From contig DMKW01000279.1 in assembly GCA_003454135.1 (NCBI GenBank), forward strand, positions 5,182-17,795: a stretch of 12,614 nucleotides of DNA, written 5' to 3'. The DNA is from Microbacteriaceae bacterium (GTDB lineage Bacteria > Actinomycetota > Actinomycetes > Actinomycetales > Microbacteriaceae). The notes beneath the pieces are model-generated. The model saw only the letters and a program-made list of their open reading frames with translations. It made no database searches and was not told the origin of the DNA. Positions 7,029 through 12,614 of this stretch are shown here, piece after piece (position 1 is the first letter of the stretch; each line of letters begins with the position of its first letter). A program made the translations under genes and the position numbers.

Positions 7029-7050
7029 ACGATCGGCTCTAGCCGGTCGT
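7029..7050. promoter_or_regulatory. Palindromic operator candidate between the XRE-cupin and dioxygenase genes
   Basis: Arms ACGATCGGCT (7029-7038) and AGCCGGTCGT (7041-7050) pair with one mismatch around a 2-base centre. The palindrome occupies the middle of the 78-bp divergent gap, where a regulator could control both directions. It does not resemble the palindrome at 6188-6210, so the two are unlikely to be sites for one protein. Confidence 0.5.
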
Positions 7051-7068
7051 GATCCGAGGTTAGCCCAC

Positions 7069-7076
7069 GAGGAGGT
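7069..7076 (+). promoter_or_regulatory. Strong ribosome binding site of the dioxygenase gene
   Basis: GAGGAGGT ends five bases before ATG 7082. It is a near-perfect anti-16S match and fixes the start of the dioxygenase. It predicts efficient translation once the gene is transcribed. Confidence 0.8.
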
Positions 7077-7081
7077 CCCCT

Positions 7082-8140
7082 ATGCCCGAGACGAATCCGT
7101 TCAACGTTCCGACCATCGACATCTCGCCATACATCGGCGATGGCACACCCGAGCAGAAGGTGGCGGTCGCGGATGCCTTCGACCAGGCCGCGCGCACCGT
7201 CGGCTTCATGCAGGTCACGGGCCACGGCATCTCGCTCGAGTCGTGGGCACGACTGGGCCGCGCCAGCGATCGCTTCTTCGGGCTCACACTCGAGGAGAAG
7301 AAGCGCTACTGCGCTCCCAAGGGCGTCAACCGCGGCTACAGCCCGCCCAAGTCGGAGCGGCTCAGCCTCAGCCTCGGTGTGGAGAAGGCCGAACGCATGA
7401 ACGACTTCTTCGAGGCGTTCAACGTGGGCGCGACGGCCGCCGACTATCCGGCCGCCGGTGTCGATCCGACCATGTACTCCGAGAATATCTGGCCGGCCGA
7501 GACGGAGATGTTCCAGGGCGATGTCGAGTTGTGGATGCGAAACGCGACATCGGTAGCCCACGTCATGATGGAGATCTTCGCCGACGCGCTCGGGCTGCCA
7601 AAGAACTACTTCGACGCGTACACCGACCATTCACTCAACGTACTGCGCATGAACAACTACGCGCTGCCCGAGGGCGAGCGGGTGGAGCTCGACGGCGATC
7701 TCATAGGGATGGGCGAGCACACCGACTTCGGCATCGTGACGCTGCTCTGGGCCGACGATGTGAAGGGCCTGCAGGTGCTGGGCGACAACGGCAGCTGGAA
7801 CGACGTATCACCGCTGCCGGGTGCGCTGCTCGTCAACATCGGCGACCTCACCGCACGCTGGACCAACGAGAAGTGGAAGTCGACGCTGCACCGCGTAAAG
7901 CCGCCTGTCATTGGCGGCACGATCAAGCGTCGCCGCTCTGCCGCCTTCTTCTTCGACGGCAACGTGGATGCCGTCATCTCCACCCTCCCCGGTTGCGTCG
8001 AGCCACGCGAGCAGGAGCTCTACGCGCCCATCACCGTCAGCGAACACATCGCCGCGAAACTCCGCGGCTCCCGCGAACTGGAGAAGAATACGGGCGACGT
8101 CGAGCGAGAGGCGCAACGCGTGCTCGCGAGCCGGTACTGA
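7082..8140 (+). CDS. Fe(II)/2-oxoglutarate-dependent dioxygenase, isopenicillin N synthase family
   Basis: A 352-residue soluble oxygenase with a DIOX_N-type N-terminal domain (VPTIDISPY at 9-17, FDQAARTVGFMQVTGHGI at 33-50) and a 2OG-Fe(II) jelly-roll core. Iron ligands are His213 and Asp215 in EHTDFG and His270 in STLHRV. The 2-oxoglutarate-binding Arg-x-Ser is Arg284-Ser286 in RRRSAAFFFDGN. All catalytic positions are present, so activity as a hydroxylase or a C-H/O-demethylating oxygenase is expected. The substrate is not recognisable. It stands alone on the plus strand, divergent from the XRE-cupin regulator, and is followed by a convergent lacI gene. This arrangement suggests one regulator-controlled enzyme step, for example oxidation of an aglycone or plant-derived small molecule; that is inference. 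Ethylene-forming, flavonoid and amino-acid oxygenases share the fold, so the name should stay general. Confidence 0.92.
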   Translation: MPETNPFNVPTIDISPYIGDGTPEQKVAVADAFDQAARTVGFMQVTGHGISLESWARLGRASDRFFGLTLEEKKRYCAPKGVNRGYSPPKSERLSLSLGVEKAERMNDFFEAFNVGATAADYPAAGVDPTMYSENIWPAETEMFQGDVELWMRNATSVAHVMMEIFADALGLPKNYFDAYTDHSLNVLRMNNYALPEGERVELDGDLIGMGEHTDFGIVTLLWADDVKGLQVLGDNGSWNDVSPLPGALLVNIGDLTARWTNEKWKSTLHRVKPPVIGGTIKRRRSAAFFFDGNVDAVISTLPGCVEPREQELYAPITVSEHIAAKLRGSRELEKNTGDVEREAQRVLASRY

Positions 8141-8159
8141 TGGCCGGTCAGCCTCAGTA
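8135..8159. terminator. Weak inverted repeat at the dioxygenase 3' end
   Basis: TACTGA (8135-8140, including the stop codon) and TCAGTA (8154-8159) form a 6-bp stem with a 13-base loop. It is the only stem seen between the convergent dioxygenase and lacI genes. It is weak, lacks a T-tract, and may not terminate. The remaining bases to 8216 hold no recognisable gene. Confidence 0.25.
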
Positions 8160-8216
8160 GCCCGTCGATTTAACTCTGCTCGATCTGGAAGGTGCCGCGG
8201 TCAAGGTCACGCTGCC

Positions 8217-9230
8217 CTAACCTTCGTTGCATCCGCACGACTCGCGGTGCATGAATGTCGGTTCGAGGCGGATATGGCGCGAGGGAAGGTCGCGGTTGTC
8301 GAGCCGTTCGAGAAGCATCTTGACGGCTTGCGCACCGAGTTCCTCTACGGGCTGGGACATGGTGGTAAGGCGGGGGTGGAATAGGTCCGCCCAGGGAAAG
8401 TCATCGAACGCGACGAGCGCGATGTCTGCTGGAACGCTCATCCGGCGGTTGCGAAGTGCGGCCATGGTCGCGATGGTGACCTGGTTGTTTCCCATGACAA
8501 TGGCAGTGGGCGGGGCCGACAGGGCCAACAGCTCGGCCACGGCGAGTTCCACCGCCTCGCCCGTGCCGTCGTCGCCGACGCGCACCAGATCGGGATCGCG
8601 GGCAAGCCCGTTCCTGTCGATTCCGGTCCAATAGCCGTGCAGGCGTTCGGTGGTGGTGGTGAGTCCCGTGCGGCTGGTAATGGTGGCGATGCGCGTGTGT
8701 CCGAGTTGCGCGAGGTGGTCGACGAGTTTGGCTGTCGGCTCGTCATTTATCACCCCAATCGCGTCCATCCCGGTGCGGATCTCGTCGGGGACCCGATCAA
8801 TCAGGACGGTGGGAATGGAGCGTTTACTCAGTGTGTCGAGGATCGCTTCCGGGTCGCTTGATGGTGCGACGATCATCGCGTCAACCCGATGGGACAGGAG
8901 ATCCTTCACCGCCCGTTTCTCCCGTGCGGGATCGTCGTGCGTGTCGGCGAGCAACAGAGAGTAACCCGCCTTTGAGACGCTTTGCTCTATCGCATGTACC
9001 ACATCGCCGAAGTACGGGTTAGAAATCGCCGACATCGCAAGACCGATTGTCTCGGTGGTACCTTTTCGCAGGGATCGGGCGATGCCATCTCCCCAATATC
9101 CTGTCGCTTCGATGGCGGCAAGGACTGCCTTTTCTGTATCGGGGAGCACCTTCCTCGTCTTGTTGATGACGTGGGACACGGTTGACGCAGACACGTCGGC
9201 AACCCGAGCGACGTCGCTCATTGTGACCAT
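8217..9230 (-). CDS. LacI-family transcriptional regulator (likely repressor of frcBCA)
   Basis: A 337-residue repressor. The N-terminal LacI helix-turn-helix is at 4-24 (MSDVARVADVSASTVSHVIN) and the hinge region at about 45-57 (ending ARSLRKG). A periplasmic-binding-protein-like effector domain follows from TIGLAMSAISNPYFGDVV (61-78) to the C-terminus, including the VAFDDFPWADLFHPRLTTMSQP region (273-294) and the HRESCGC tail common in the family. The hinge has Gly-Asp where Pro-Asn is usual. The frame opens at 9296, but ATG 9230 has GGAGGAG eight bases upstream and begins right at the DNA-binding domain, so it is preferred. The gene is divergent from the fructose-type transporter across 233 bases holding repeated operator-like elements. 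Expected role: repression of transporter and itself, relieved by a sugar. Confidence 0.93.
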   Translation of the reverse strand: MVTMSDVARVADVSASTVSHVINKTRKVLPDTEKAVLAAIEATGYWGDGIARSLRKGTTETIGLAMSAISNPYFGDVVHAIEQSVSKAGYSLLLADTHDDPAREKRAVKDLLSHRVDAMIVAPSSDPEAILDTLSKRSIPTVLIDRVPDEIRTGMDAIGVINDEPTAKLVDHLAQLGHTRIATITSRTGLTTTTERLHGYWTGIDRNGLARDPDLVRVGDDGTGEAVELAVAELLALSAPPTAIVMGNNQVTIATMAALRNRRMSVPADIALVAFDDFPWADLFHPRLTTMSQPVEELGAQAVKMLLERLDNRDLPSRHIRLEPTFMHRESCGCNEG

Positions 9231-9237
9231 CTTCGGT

Positions 9238-9244
9238 CTCCTCC
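9238..9244 (-). promoter_or_regulatory. Ribosome binding site that fixes the lacI start
   Basis: GGAGGAG on the minus strand, with seven bases between it and ATG 9230. Its presence favours ATG 9230 over the 22-codon-longer reading from 9296. Confidence 0.75.
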
Positions 9245-9316
9245 ATCTACCGCCAGTGGACCAGTCGGAATCGTCACTTCGCAAGACTCCACCCACTGCG
9301 CGTAGTTCAAATCAAA

Positions 9317-9327
9317 GCATACGATTG
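9317..9327 (+). promoter_or_regulatory. LacI operator candidate, copy A
   Basis: First copy of the 11-bp element GCATACGATTG, on the plus strand, extended to GCATACGATTGCG. The central CG flanked by partly symmetric bases fits LacI-family sites. It lies about 90 bases upstream of the lacI start and probably mediates autoregulation. Confidence 0.65.
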
Positions 9328-9362
9328 CGCGGCTTGTGGCGCATCGACGTCGAGCACGTTCT

Positions 9363-9396
9363 CAATCGTATGCGCAATCGAAAGCGCATACGATTG
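9363..9396. promoter_or_regulatory. Inverted pair of LacI operator candidates (copies B and C)
   Basis: CAATCGTATGCGC (9363-9375) and GCGCATACGATTG (9384-9396) are perfect 13-bp inverted repeats around an 8-base spacer. Each contains the 11-bp element found at 9317-9327. The pair sits 68-101 bases before the frcB start. Centres of copies A, B and C are 45 and 24 bases apart. Three copies in a divergent lacI-transporter gap make this the probable repressor target, with looping possible. No clean -35/-10 pair could be assigned in 9231-9463. Confidence 0.75.
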
Positions 9397-9463
9397 CGGA
9401 TCCTCTCGGAGTGTGCTTTCCTTGGCCCCAATTACCTTCACCACATATCAAAGGAGATAAAAA

Positions 9464-10567
9464 ATGCGGAGCATCCACAGCAACCTCTCGCTGGCCAAGC
9501 GATTGCTTGCGACAGCGGCCGTCGTTTCCCTTGCGGCAATTGCGATGACCGGCTGCAGTTCTACCGGGAGCGGGTCTGGCGGTACTGGTCAAGTCGGCGT
9601 CGCGTTGATCGTCAAGACCACGACCAACCCGTTCTTCGTTTCCATGGAGGACAGCGCCAAGGCCGCCGCCGCGAAGGACGGCGTGAAGCTGGCCCTGGCC
9701 GCGGGCAAGAAGGATGGCGACGCGGCCACCCAGATCCAGGCGATTGAGGATTCGATCTCTCGCGGTGACAAGGGCATCCTGATTACTCCAATCGACTCGA
9801 CCGTCAACAGCGCGATCGAGAAGGCTCGCAAGGCTGGTCTCTACGTGATCGCGCTCGACACCCCGCCGGATCCCGCCAACACGGTGGACATCACCTTCGC
9901 CACGAACAACTTCGACGCAGGCGTGGCCATCGGCAAGTGGGCGGCCGCACAGCTGGACGGAAAGGATGCCGTCATCGGTCTCGTGGACCTCTTCAGCAAC
10001 CAGGTCGCGTCCGTTGACTACAACCGCGACCAGGGCTTCCTGACCGGCATGGGAATCGACACCAAGGACAAGACCAAGAACGGTGACGAGGACAAGACGG
10101 GCACCTACACCGGCGGAAAGGGTGGCAAATACACCATCGCCGGCAACCAACCGTCGAATGGCGATGAGGCCGACGGCCGCACGGCAATGGAAACGCTGCT
10201 CTCCAAGAACCCGAACATCAACCTCGTCTACTCGATCAACGAGCCAGCGGGCTACGGTGCCTACCAGGCGCTGAAGGCTGCGGGCAAGGAGAAGGACACG
10301 ATCGTCGTGTCGATCGACGGTGGCTGCACGGGCGTCAACGAGGTTAAGGAAGGCATCCTCGGGGCAACGAGCCAGCAGTACCCCGGCAAGATGGCATCGC
10401 TCGGCATGGAGGCAATCGTGAAGCTCGCCAAGTCGGGCACGAAGCCGACCGTCTCCAGCGGTCTCGACTTCTTCAACACCGGCTCGCAGCTCGTTACTGA
10501 CAAGCCCGTCGATGGCCTGACCAGCATCAGCACCGACGACGCGGCGAAGGTCTGCTGGGGCAAGTAG
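9464..10567 (+). CDS. frcB: Fructose-type sugar-binding lipoprotein of a CUT2 ABC transporter (FrcB-like)
   Basis: A 367-residue periplasmic-binding-protein type 1 (RbsB-like) lipoprotein. The signal peptide ends in MTGC with Cys31 as the lipidation site, followed by a Ser/Gly-rich linker (32-43). The ligand-binding fold starts at VGVALIVKTTTNPFFVSMED (44-63). Likely sugar contacts include NNFDAG (148-153), NRDQGF (187-192), SINEPAG (257-263) and SIDGG (283-287). Cys288 in DGGCTG and Cys364 in the terminal KVCWGK may form a disulfide; this ending is, as I recall, typical of FrcB proteins. The overall pattern with the next two genes matches rhizobial FrcB-FrcC-FrcA, which import fructose and also mannose and ribose. 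AAGGAG at 9451-9456 lies seven bases before ATG. Exact sugar preference is inferred from homology, and other pentoses or hexoses remain possible. Confidence 0.88.
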   Translation: MRSIHSNLSLAKRLLATAAVVSLAAIAMTGCSSTGSGSGGTGQVGVALIVKTTTNPFFVSMEDSAKAAAAKDGVKLALAAGKKDGDAATQIQAIEDSISRGDKGILITPIDSTVNSAIEKARKAGLYVIALDTPPDPANTVDITFATNNFDAGVAIGKWAAAQLDGKDAVIGLVDLFSNQVASVDYNRDQGFLTGMGIDTKDKTKNGDEDKTGTYTGGKGGKYTIAGNQPSNGDEADGRTAMETLLSKNPNINLVYSINEPAGYGAYQALKAAGKEKDTIVVSIDGGCTGVNEVKEGILGATSQQYPGKMASLGMEAIVKLAKSGTKPTVSSGLDFFNTGSQLVTDKPVDGLTSISTDDAAKVCWGK

Positions 10568-10594
10568 GCAACCCGCACAGCACTAATGCACCAC

Positions 10595-10629
10595 AGGGCC
10601 GGGCGTCCCTTGTCAGAGCGCCCGGCCCT
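10595..10629 (+). terminator. GC-rich hairpin between frcB and frcC (attenuator or mRNA 3'-end stabiliser)
   Basis: AGGGCCGGGCG (10595-10605) and CGCCCGGCCCT (10619-10629) form a perfect 11-bp stem with a 13-base loop, followed by a short TTC. It lies 28 bases after the frcB stop and 42 before the frcC start. In binding-protein-dependent operons such hairpins often give partial termination or protect the upstream message, raising the binding protein over the membrane subunits. Function here is inferred. Confidence 0.65.
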
Positions 10630-10671
10630 TTCAAGTGTCGATGCACAGAGCAAAGCAGTTCAGGAGATACC

Positions 10672-11733
10672 GTGAGTGAAAAGACGACCCGGGCGATGCC
10701 GCCCCCCGCGGAGGCGACGAGCGGATCCCCGGACCTGGCGTCCGAGTTCCTCGACCGGAGCACGCCGCTCAGCCGCGTGCGCAGCCTCCTACACCGGTAT
10801 CCAGCGCTCAGCCCGGCGATCGTACTGCTCGTCGCGATTATCGTTTTCGGGATCATCAGTCCGCGATTCTTCTATGCGAACAACCTGTCGCTGATCACCC
10901 AACAGGTGGCCGTCGTCGGCACGCTGGCGATCGCCCAGACCCTCATCATCCTCACCGCGGGCATCGACCTGTCGGTCGGTGCGATCATGGTGCTCGCCTC
11001 GATGGTCGTGGCCCAGACCGCCAGTCAGAACCACGTGCCGGCGGTGCTGGCGCTGCTGCTCGGACTGCTCGTCGGACTGGCGGCCGGAGCCCTCAACGGC
11101 ACCCTCGTGACGCGACTCAAGCTGCCGCCGTTCATCGTCACCCTCGGCACCCTCAACATCTTCCTCGCGGTGACGCTGCTCTACTCGAACAGCGCGTCCG
11201 TGATCGGTCAGGACATTCCCGAGCTGATCACCTCGACCGGCGCGACCTTCAGCGTCGGCGGCGTCGGGATCACTTACGGCGTGGTCGCCATGCTCGTGCT
11301 TTACATCATCATGGCGTTCATCATGAGTAAGACCGCCTGGGGTCGCCACGTCTACGCCGTCGGCGACGACAAGGAGTCGGCGCGCCTCGCCGGTATCAGC
11401 GTCAACCGCGTGCTGCTCAGCGTCTACATCGCTGCCGGTGCGATCCTCGCCATCGGAGCATGGATCCAGATCGGGCGAGCGGATGCCGCGAGCCCTAATG
11501 CAGGAAACGACCTCAACCTCGACTCCATTACCGCCGTCGTCATCGGTGGCACCAGTCTCTTCGGCGGGCGCGGAACCATCTGGGGGTCGCTGCTCGGCGC
11601 GCTGATCGTCGGTGTCTTCAGGAACGGACTGGCCCTGGCCGGACTCGACGTGCTCTACCAGACGCTCGCGGTCGGCATCCTCATCATCGTCGCGGTCTCG
11701 CTCGACCAGTGGATTCGGAAGGTGCGCAATTGA
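10672..11733 (+). CDS. frcC: CUT2 sugar ABC transporter permease (FrcC-like)
   Basis: A 353-residue membrane permease of the RbsC/XylH type. A polar N-terminal tail of about 45 residues precedes the spans. Hallmarks: LTAGIDLSVGA (94-104), LPPFIVTLGT (151-160), the cytoplasmic GDDKESARLAGI loop (231-242) that contacts the ATPase, and VVIGGTSLFGGRGT (289-302). Length and motifs are those of a complete subunit that acts as a homodimer in the inner membrane. GTG 10672 follows AGGAG (10662-10666) by five bases. It lies after the hairpin that separates it from frcB and overlaps the ATPase start. It passes the sugar captured by the FrcB-like lipoprotein. Confidence 0.92.
   Translation: MSEKTTRAMPPPAEATSGSPDLASEFLDRSTPLSRVRSLLHRYPALSPAIVLLVAIIVFGIISPRFFYANNLSLITQQVAVVGTLAIAQTLIILTAGIDLSVGAIMVLASMVVAQTASQNHVPAVLALLLGLLVGLAAGALNGTLVTRLKLPPFIVTLGTLNIFLAVTLLYSNSASVIGQDIPELITSTGATFSVGGVGITYGVVAMLVLYIIMAFIMSKTAWGRHVYAVGDDKESARLAGISVNRVLLSVYIAAGAILAIGAWIQIGRADAASPNAGNDLNLDSITAVVIGGTSLFGGRGTIWGSLLGALIVGVFRNGLALAGLDVLYQTLAVGILIIVAVSLDQWIRKVRN
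11717..11722 (+). promoter_or_regulatory. Ribosome binding site that fixes the frcA TTG start
   Basis: GGAAGG inside the end of frcC, seven bases before TTG 11730. It favours this TTG over the GTG at 11709, which has no such site. Confidence 0.55.
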
Positions 11734-12530
11734 GTGCGACAGAAGACACCCGCCCCGCAACGACACTGCCGTTCACGCAGCCCGTGCTGCAGGCGAAGAA
11801 CCTCGTCAAGACCTACGGCAAGGTCGTCGGACTCGACGGCGTCGACCTCGAGCTCTACCAGGGCGAGGTGCTCGCCGTCATCGGCGACAACGGCGCTGGC
11901 AAGTCGACGCTCATCAAGTGCCTCACCGGCGCCGAGATCCCGGACGGCGGGGAGATCACGCTGAACGGACGTCGAACCAACTTCAAGCGCCCCCAGGACG
12001 CGAAGCAGTTCGGGATCGAGACCGTGTATCAGGGGCTCGCCGTGTCTCCGGCGCTCGACATCGCCTCCAACCTCTACCTCGGAAGAGAGTTGCGCAAGCG
12101 CGGGATTGCCGGGAGCCTGTTCCGGGTGCTCGACACCAAGAAGATGCGACTGAACGCCAAGGCGGAACTCGACCGACTCGGCATCTCCACCCTGCAGGAC
12201 GTGACAGTGGCGATCGAGAACCTTTCCGGAGGACAGCGCCAGGCGGTCGCGGTCGCCCGTGCCGCCGCCTTCGGCTCGAAAGTCGTGGTCCTCGACGAGC
12301 CGACCGCTGCCCTCGGAGTGCGCGAATCCAACCAGGTGCTCGACCTGATCCGTCGATTGCGAGACGAGGGAATCCCCGTCATCCTGGTCAGCCACAACAT
12401 GCCGAACGTGTTCGACGTCGCGGACCGCATCCACATCCAGCGTCTCGGAAAGCGCGCAGCGGTGATCACGCCGCAGTCGCACAACATGACGGAGGCGGTC
12501 GCAATCATGACGGGCGCGACGGCAGTCTGA
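11730..12530 (+). CDS. frcA: Single-domain sugar ABC transporter ATPase (FrcA-like)
   Basis: A 266-residue ATP-hydrolysing subunit with every nucleotide-binding motif. Numbered from TTG 11730: Walker A GDNGAGKST (52-60), Q-loop Gln101 in VYQGL, signature LSGGQ (165-169), Walker B VVVLDE (185-190) and switch His222 in VSHNMP. CUT2 ATPases such as RbsA are usually about 500 residues with two fused domains. This one has a single domain, as in FrcA, and carries the FrcA-like stretches GIETVYQGLAVSPALDIA (95-112) and ARAAAFGSKVVVLDEPTAAL (176-195). It presumably works as a homodimer with the FrcC-like dimer. TTG overlaps the frcC stop as TTGA; the longer reading from GTG 11709 adds seven residues. 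No sugar kinase follows in the window. Confidence 0.9.
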   Translation: MSATEDTRPATTLPFTQPVLQAKNLVKTYGKVVGLDGVDLELYQGEVLAVIGDNGAGKSTLIKCLTGAEIPDGGEITLNGRRTNFKRPQDAKQFGIETVYQGLAVSPALDIASNLYLGRELRKRGIAGSLFRVLDTKKMRLNAKAELDRLGISTLQDVTVAIENLSGGQRQAVAVARAAAFGSKVVVLDEPTAALGVRESNQVLDLIRRLRDEGIPVILVSHNMPNVFDVADRIHIQRLGKRAAVITPQSHNMTEAVAIMTGATAV

Positions 12531-12614
12531 AGAACAGCATCGCGGTGTCGATCAGCGCGATGTTCGATTGTTTGGCGGTGTTCGGCAGGGATGCGTGCCC
12601 AAGGGGTTGATTCC
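12531..12614. other. Intergenic end of window after frcA, no gene recognised
   Basis: The last 84 bases contain no convincing coding sequence. CATCGCG (12538-12544) and CGCGATG (12556-12562) form a 7-bp inverted repeat with an 11-base loop just after the frcA stop, a possible but weak terminator with a TTCGATTGTTT stretch behind it. Confidence 0.3.

Noticed and set aside
8161..8220. Plus-strand run that could be the decayed C-terminus of an enzyme (ends LLDLEGAAVKVTLP then stop)
   Set aside because: Only 19 codons are open before an in-frame TAG, with no start or ribosome site. Too short to call a pseudogene, though it may be a relic at the junction of two gene sets.
9231..9296. 22-residue N-terminal extension of the LacI protein
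   Set aside because: ATG 9230 has a strong ribosome site and begins right at the DNA-binding domain; the extension would run into the regulatory region.
12556..12580. CGATTG near the right end as a fourth LacI operator
   Set aside because: Only the hexamer CGATTG matches; the GCATA half of the element is absent, so chance is the simpler explanation.
1..12614. Mobile element, prophage or CRISPR locus
   Set aside because: No transposase, integrase, terminal repeats, phage genes or regularly spaced repeats were seen; all gene blocks look like ordinary chromosomal catabolic and transport operons.

Overview
The window is GC-rich DNA with dense, co-directional, overlapping genes, frequent GTG/TTG starts and lipoprotein solute-binding proteins. 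It looks like a high-GC actinobacterium, and the coding style fits Microbacteriaceae or a close relative. That placement is an inference from composition and gene style. No rRNA, tRNA, CRISPR array, transposase or integrase is visible.

Left block (1-6140, all minus strand) is one tightly packed catabolic operon. Transcribed from about 6180 leftwards it encodes a lipoprotein sugar-binding protein, two MalF/MalG-type (CUT1) permeases, a metal-dependent TIM-barrel sugar isomerase/epimerase-like protein, a type-B carboxylesterase, and the N-terminal 242 residues of a GMC flavoprotein that runs off the left edge. The GMC protein carries the His-Trp-Thr motif used for covalent FAD attachment in pyranose 2-oxidase. 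No ABC ATPase is present in the visible part, so the importer probably uses a shared MsiK-type ATPase. The set reads as import of a glycoside or acylated sugar, de-esterification, oxidation of the sugar ring and processing of the keto-sugar. An oxidative (possibly C-glycoside) deglycosylation pathway is the most interesting reading. The operon control region (6141-6316) has a 23-bp palindrome over a plausible -10 and a cluster of short repeats further upstream.

Middle block (6317-8220): an XRE-cupin regulator (minus strand, closed by a strong hairpin) is divergent from an isopenicillin-N-synthase-type Fe(II)/2-oxoglutarate dioxygenase. The 78-bp gap between them contains another palindrome.

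Right block (8217-12530): a LacI-family repressor (minus strand) is divergent from a three-gene CUT2 transporter that closely resembles the fructose importer FrcB-FrcC-FrcA (binding lipoprotein, permease, single-domain ATPase). The lacI-frcB gap carries three copies of an 11-bp element, two of them within a perfect 13-bp inverted repeat, very probably the repressor's operators. A GC-rich hairpin between frcB and frcC may set a higher level of the binding protein. The last 84 bases contain no recognisable gene.
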